64,000 bases of DNA. Source: Acanthochlamys bracteata. Its lineage: Eukaryota; Streptophyta; Magnoliopsida; Pandanales; Velloziaceae. Location: the NCBI GenBank assembly GCA_019914995.1, contig CM034140.1:5642001-5706000 (forward strand), in the 5' to 3' direction. The notes under the pieces were generated by a model. It had not been told where the DNA came from. It did not search any database and was given only the letters and a program-made list of their open reading frames with translations. Position numbers and translations under genes: made by a program. Shown piece after piece: positions 60,935 through 64,000 of the stretch (position 1 is its first letter; every line of letters begins with the position of its first letter).

Positions 60935-61484
60935 CAAATCAACAAGATAATTGGGTATATTATGCAAGATATCCCACAAGAGGCCGAATCAACAAGATAA
61001 TTCCGAAAATGGTGATGATAGCAGTGAAGAGGAATTACAAGTAGTAGAAGAGAACTGTTCTCATGAGGTTGTTGAGCAGAAACAACAATTGATGATCGAG
61101 AACAGAATAACTGTTCCAACTGCGATCGCAGCGACGCCACTAGCAGCAGTGCGTCTCGGAAATTATGATGATGATCAGTGCTACTTGTTACATTCTAAAT
61201 CTAGCTCGTCCTCCGGTCATCATGCAAGGGTGATCCCAGCAGCAGGCAACAATACTTACTTTCCAAATCCAGCAATCTGTGATGATCATCAGCAGTTGCC
61301 GCAATCTGATACATCGGGTTTTGGTGATGAGTTCTTAAAGTTGTTGGAATCCGAGGGTGGTGATGGTCCTACTATGAACAGAAACAACAACTTCAGCTTA
61401 GGGATCATTGATTCATCGCGGATATCAAAGATCATCAACAGCAACTACTCTTGCAAGTGCAACCTGCTGCTAAGACCTCAGTGA
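60935..61484 (+). pseudogene. NAC transcription factor fragment (end of NAC domain plus C-terminal region)
   Basis: The sequence GATAATTGGGTA followed by TTATGCAAGATATCCCACAA reads as the last NAC subdomain (DNWV then LCKISHKRP) if a two-base TA between the two parts is ignored; with it the frame breaks. The continuing open frame (60951-61484, no ATG at its head and a stop directly upstream) encodes an Asn/Gln/Ser-rich, acidic tail (NSENGDDSSEEELQVVEEN) typical of NAC C-terminal regulatory regions. Subdomains A-D are absent from the 300 bases upstream, which belong to the PPH 3' UTR and spacer. I read it as a truncated NAC copy. The alternative is a 3' exon of a rearranged gene. Confidence 0.55.
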
Positions 61485-61803
61485 ACTTGTGGACAAGAGT
61501 TATTTGTTTGCAACATAAATCACATCGATATCAACATCAATCACTCAGTAGTTATAAGAGATACAAGCGAAAACATTTCAAGAAGAGTTCCTACTTATAA
61601 CAAAAATATTTGTAATTACTTTGGATTAGTAATTTCTTTAAGACAAGTTTGCCATCATGTAAGCTTTTTCTCATTTTTTTCCATATGGATATATCGTGTT
61701 CGTGTTTAATTTGCTCTATTCCAATTCTCATATTACTTAGACAATATTTTTTAATATATTTTATATTTTCACTGCGCCAAATATATTCGGTATATTCAAC
61801 AAG

Positions 61804-62759
61804 TGGTATCAGAATTATTGTTTCGTTGTAATAGTAAATAAATACGAGATTGAAAAGGATAAACGACAGGTGAAGTGCTTTGCTAGTAGAAAGTTTAGGC
61901 ATTTAAAAAAGGGATGTAAGAACATGGCAAATAATATTAAAAGTGTGGATCCCTCGAAGTCGTTTACTTGTATGTTGTATAATTTTGATGATGATGAGGC
62001 TCTACTGAGAGAGACAGTGATTGTTAAATTTGACAACTCTAAATCTTTAAATGTCTAGATTTAGATTCAAGAGCATGTTGCCACATGACTTCTAAGAGAT
62101 ACCGATTTTATCATTATGAGGTCGTATCTAGAAGTGTCATGCAAATAAAAATTGGATAAGTTCTCAAAATTGTTATAGTCGGTTCCGTCAAACCTAAGAC
62201 GAATGATGGAAGAATATGCATCATTAGTAAGGTACGTCATGTACTTAATTGTACAAAAAATTTGTTGTCTCTAGGACAACTAGATAATTTGGGCTATAAA
62301 GCTCGCGTTTGAGGCGAGATCATGTAGGTCATCAATGACTGGTAGAAGTTTAGGAGACGGAAAAGATCGAATCAAATTTATATAAGATGTATTGGGCCTG
62401 GTGACACTGTCGTAGGAAGATGTTTGTGTTGAAACAGATAATATTGAAGATATAATGCAAGTGTGGTAATTAAAACTTGAGCACATCTCGAAAGGTGGTA
62501 TGAAGATCCTCTCTGATCGGAAGCTCATGTCTGAATGTTTCAAAATAAATTATCATTCCGTGATGAGTATGTCATTAGTAAGCAGAACCGTATAAAGCTT
62601 GGCTTACTTGAACGTGACCCAAAAACAAACTCAACTTAATTTACTTGAACTTACGGGATTCATCGCAATTGTATCTTCATGGTTCTATATATTGTATGTC
62701 CTTTGTTGATGACTTTTTTAGGAGAAGTTTGATGTTCTCCATCCAAATTAAGTCAAAGG
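61804..62759 (+). pseudogene. Decayed Ty1/copia fragment (primer-binding site, zinc knuckle, protease, pre-integrase)
   Basis: TGGTATCAGAA at 61804-61814 follows TTCAACA, the pattern of an LTR end plus primer-binding site. Only about 65 bases on, a knuckle relic CFASRKFRHLKKGC appears with one Cys replaced by Ser. Next come a protease-like LDSRACCHMTSKRYRF at about 62061-62107 and NLLSLGQLDNLGYK near 62260. A pre-integrase-like stretch LEHISKGGMKILSDRKLM lies near 62470-62530. Stops and frame changes are frequent. Integrase core, reverse transcriptase and RNase H are missing. Confidence 0.7.
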
Positions 62760-64000
62760 TGTTAGATATTCCTGCAAGATTAACTCAAGAGGGGAGGGGT
62801 GAATTGAGTTAGTCTATAAAAATTTACGTTAAGCTTGTTATGCTCTTGGCGAGAGTCGACGAAATTATTCATTCATTCTTTGTAACCTGCGCAGATGTAA
62901 GAGTTAGTGTGTTTCTTGTGTAGTGACAAGGAGTAGTGCTCAGGATATTTAACGTGGTTCGGCAAAACCCCTTTGCCTACATCCACGATCGTTCTATCAC
63001 CAGAGCCAAAGCTTCACTAGACCTTTAATAAGCTACAAATACACCTAGAGCGAAGTGCTTCGCCAAGCACACATATTCTATTGGGTTTTTTCGCCAAGAC
63101 AACCTCTACCAGCCTCCGGACACTTTTCCCCCTGGCTGATTTGCTAGCACTATTATAAGGTCTAAGAGCTTACATCAAGCTCCACGAAGCTTCCTTTACC
63201 GGTGCATCCAAAGACCACCTTTACAATCGTAAGTGACGGGTTACAAGAAACTAAACAAGTATTGAGTGCAGGATCTATCTCATGAATGTTGAGTGTATAA
63301 TCGTGATTCGATGAGATGATCGGAGAGATTCTTGAGAGATTTCTTCAGTATGATTTGCAGCAAGATTTGTTTGTGTGGAGTAGTCAAGTTCGTGACCGTG
63401 CGTGGGAGATTTTTTGTAGAAGTAGTAGAGTTCTTGTATGTCTCATTTTTTTGCTTGGATTCTCTCTCTACATTTTCTTTTTGTTCTCTCCTGTTTTTCT
63501 CTATTTCTCCACGACGTTTCCTCGTTGCTGTGACTCCCTTTTTATAGAACATCTTTCCTGTGCAGGAGCCATTGAGGAACGTTGCTGTTGGCGCTCGGTT
63601 CTTCACGTCAGAGGAGGAATGGTGTTGTCCAGTGGTTCTTCAGCTGTGTTTGTGCAAAGTCTTTGTTGCATTGAATGCGTTGAAGAGATTTGAATTTCAC
63701 GCCAACGGTTGAGTGCTTAATTCAGCTAAGCTTACATTTGAATCTCGGTGGTGATGAGTTGATATGGTATGTCCATAATAAATGCAGTGCAGGTTGACCG
63801 CTTGAGTGATCAAGGACTTTGACTGTTTTCTTTCCTTGATTATTGAGCTTCTCTTTTGTGTGAAAGTGAAGATGATTCTAGCTCTTGTAAATCTTCTGTT
63901 TGAGGTCCTTCATCCGTTGTGATACAGTGATCTTTGAAGGCAAAGGAAACCGTTCTTTGTTGAACATATGGGTCCGTCCCAAAAGTAGAAGTTGCATATG
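62760..64000 (+). repeat. LTR-like sequence running off the right edge
   Basis: Begins TGTTAGATATTCCTGC and soon contains AAGAGGGGAGGGGTGAATTG and ACGTGGTTCGGCAAAACCCC, words common in long LTRs of plant copia elements (SIRE/Maximus type, from memory). The open frames at 63316-63693 are not recognisable. The right border and any second copy lie beyond the window. Confidence 0.5.

Noticed and set aside
1-64000. A biosynthetic gene cluster or CRISPR-like system
   Set aside because: Neighbouring genes belong to unrelated pathways on both strands, and no array of spaced identical repeats is present; the tandem arrays seen have diverged units without unique spacers.

Overview
The window looks like nuclear DNA of a flowering plant, most likely a eudicot. 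It is AT-rich, its genes have many short introns with GT..AG borders, and the spaces between them are filled with small inverted-repeat elements (MITEs) and decayed LTR retrotransposons. No bacterial, organellar or CRISPR-like structure is visible. Coordinates of spliced genes come from splice sites chosen by eye, checked for an unbroken frame across every junction and, where possible, for agreement with remembered relatives of the same family.

Layout. (1) 649-5702 (+): the 3' eleven exons of a saccharopine dehydrogenase-like gene that starts left of the window. (2) 6227-9488 (-): a complete five-exon cytosolic NAD-dependent glycerol-3-phosphate dehydrogenase (GPDHC1-like, 459 aa), tail-to-tail with gene 1. 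(3) 11942-20404 (-): a complete seven-exon autoinhibited Ca2+-ATPase of the ACA4/ACA11 type (1035 aa), with a 2.6 kb first intron. (4) 21300-22060: a decayed tandem array with a period near 180 bp. (5) 22060-28800: gene-poor repeat ground with duplicated segments, a CACTA-like repeat block and MITEs. (6) 28870-34455 (+): a three-exon mitochondrial glycoprotein (MAM33/p32) family gene with a 4.8 kb second intron. (7) 34615-39929: retroelement debris. (8) 39930-43915: a Ty1/copia element with both LTRs, its coding part broken. (9) 46474-47142 (+): a group F bZIP factor with the Cys/His zinc-sensor motif (bZIP24-like). (10) 50808-50880 (-): a tRNA-Ala(AGC)-like gene with two unpaired stem positions. 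(11) 50947-56441: MITEs, a TRIM-like element and AT-rich filler. (12) 57575-60642 (+): a complete five-exon pheophytinase (PPH, 507 aa) with a palindromic G-box and a TATA box upstream. (13) 60935-61484 (+): a NAC-factor fragment. (14) 61802-64000: a decayed copia fragment and an LTR-like sequence running off the window.

The genes are not an operon or a biosynthetic cluster. They are ordinary housekeeping and regulatory genes of unrelated pathways: redox shuttle, Ca2+ export, mitochondrial matrix protein, zinc or salt response, and chlorophyll breakdown. I see no convincing undescribed system. The most informative material is in the repeats: two PIF/Harbinger-like MITE families with clear TWA target duplications, one of them with a matching empty site inside the window; two MITEs back to back sharing one TAA; a MITE at the junction of a tandem duplication; a degenerate ~180 bp satellite-like array inside euchromatin; and two copia relics that both lack the gag region upstream of the zinc knuckle.
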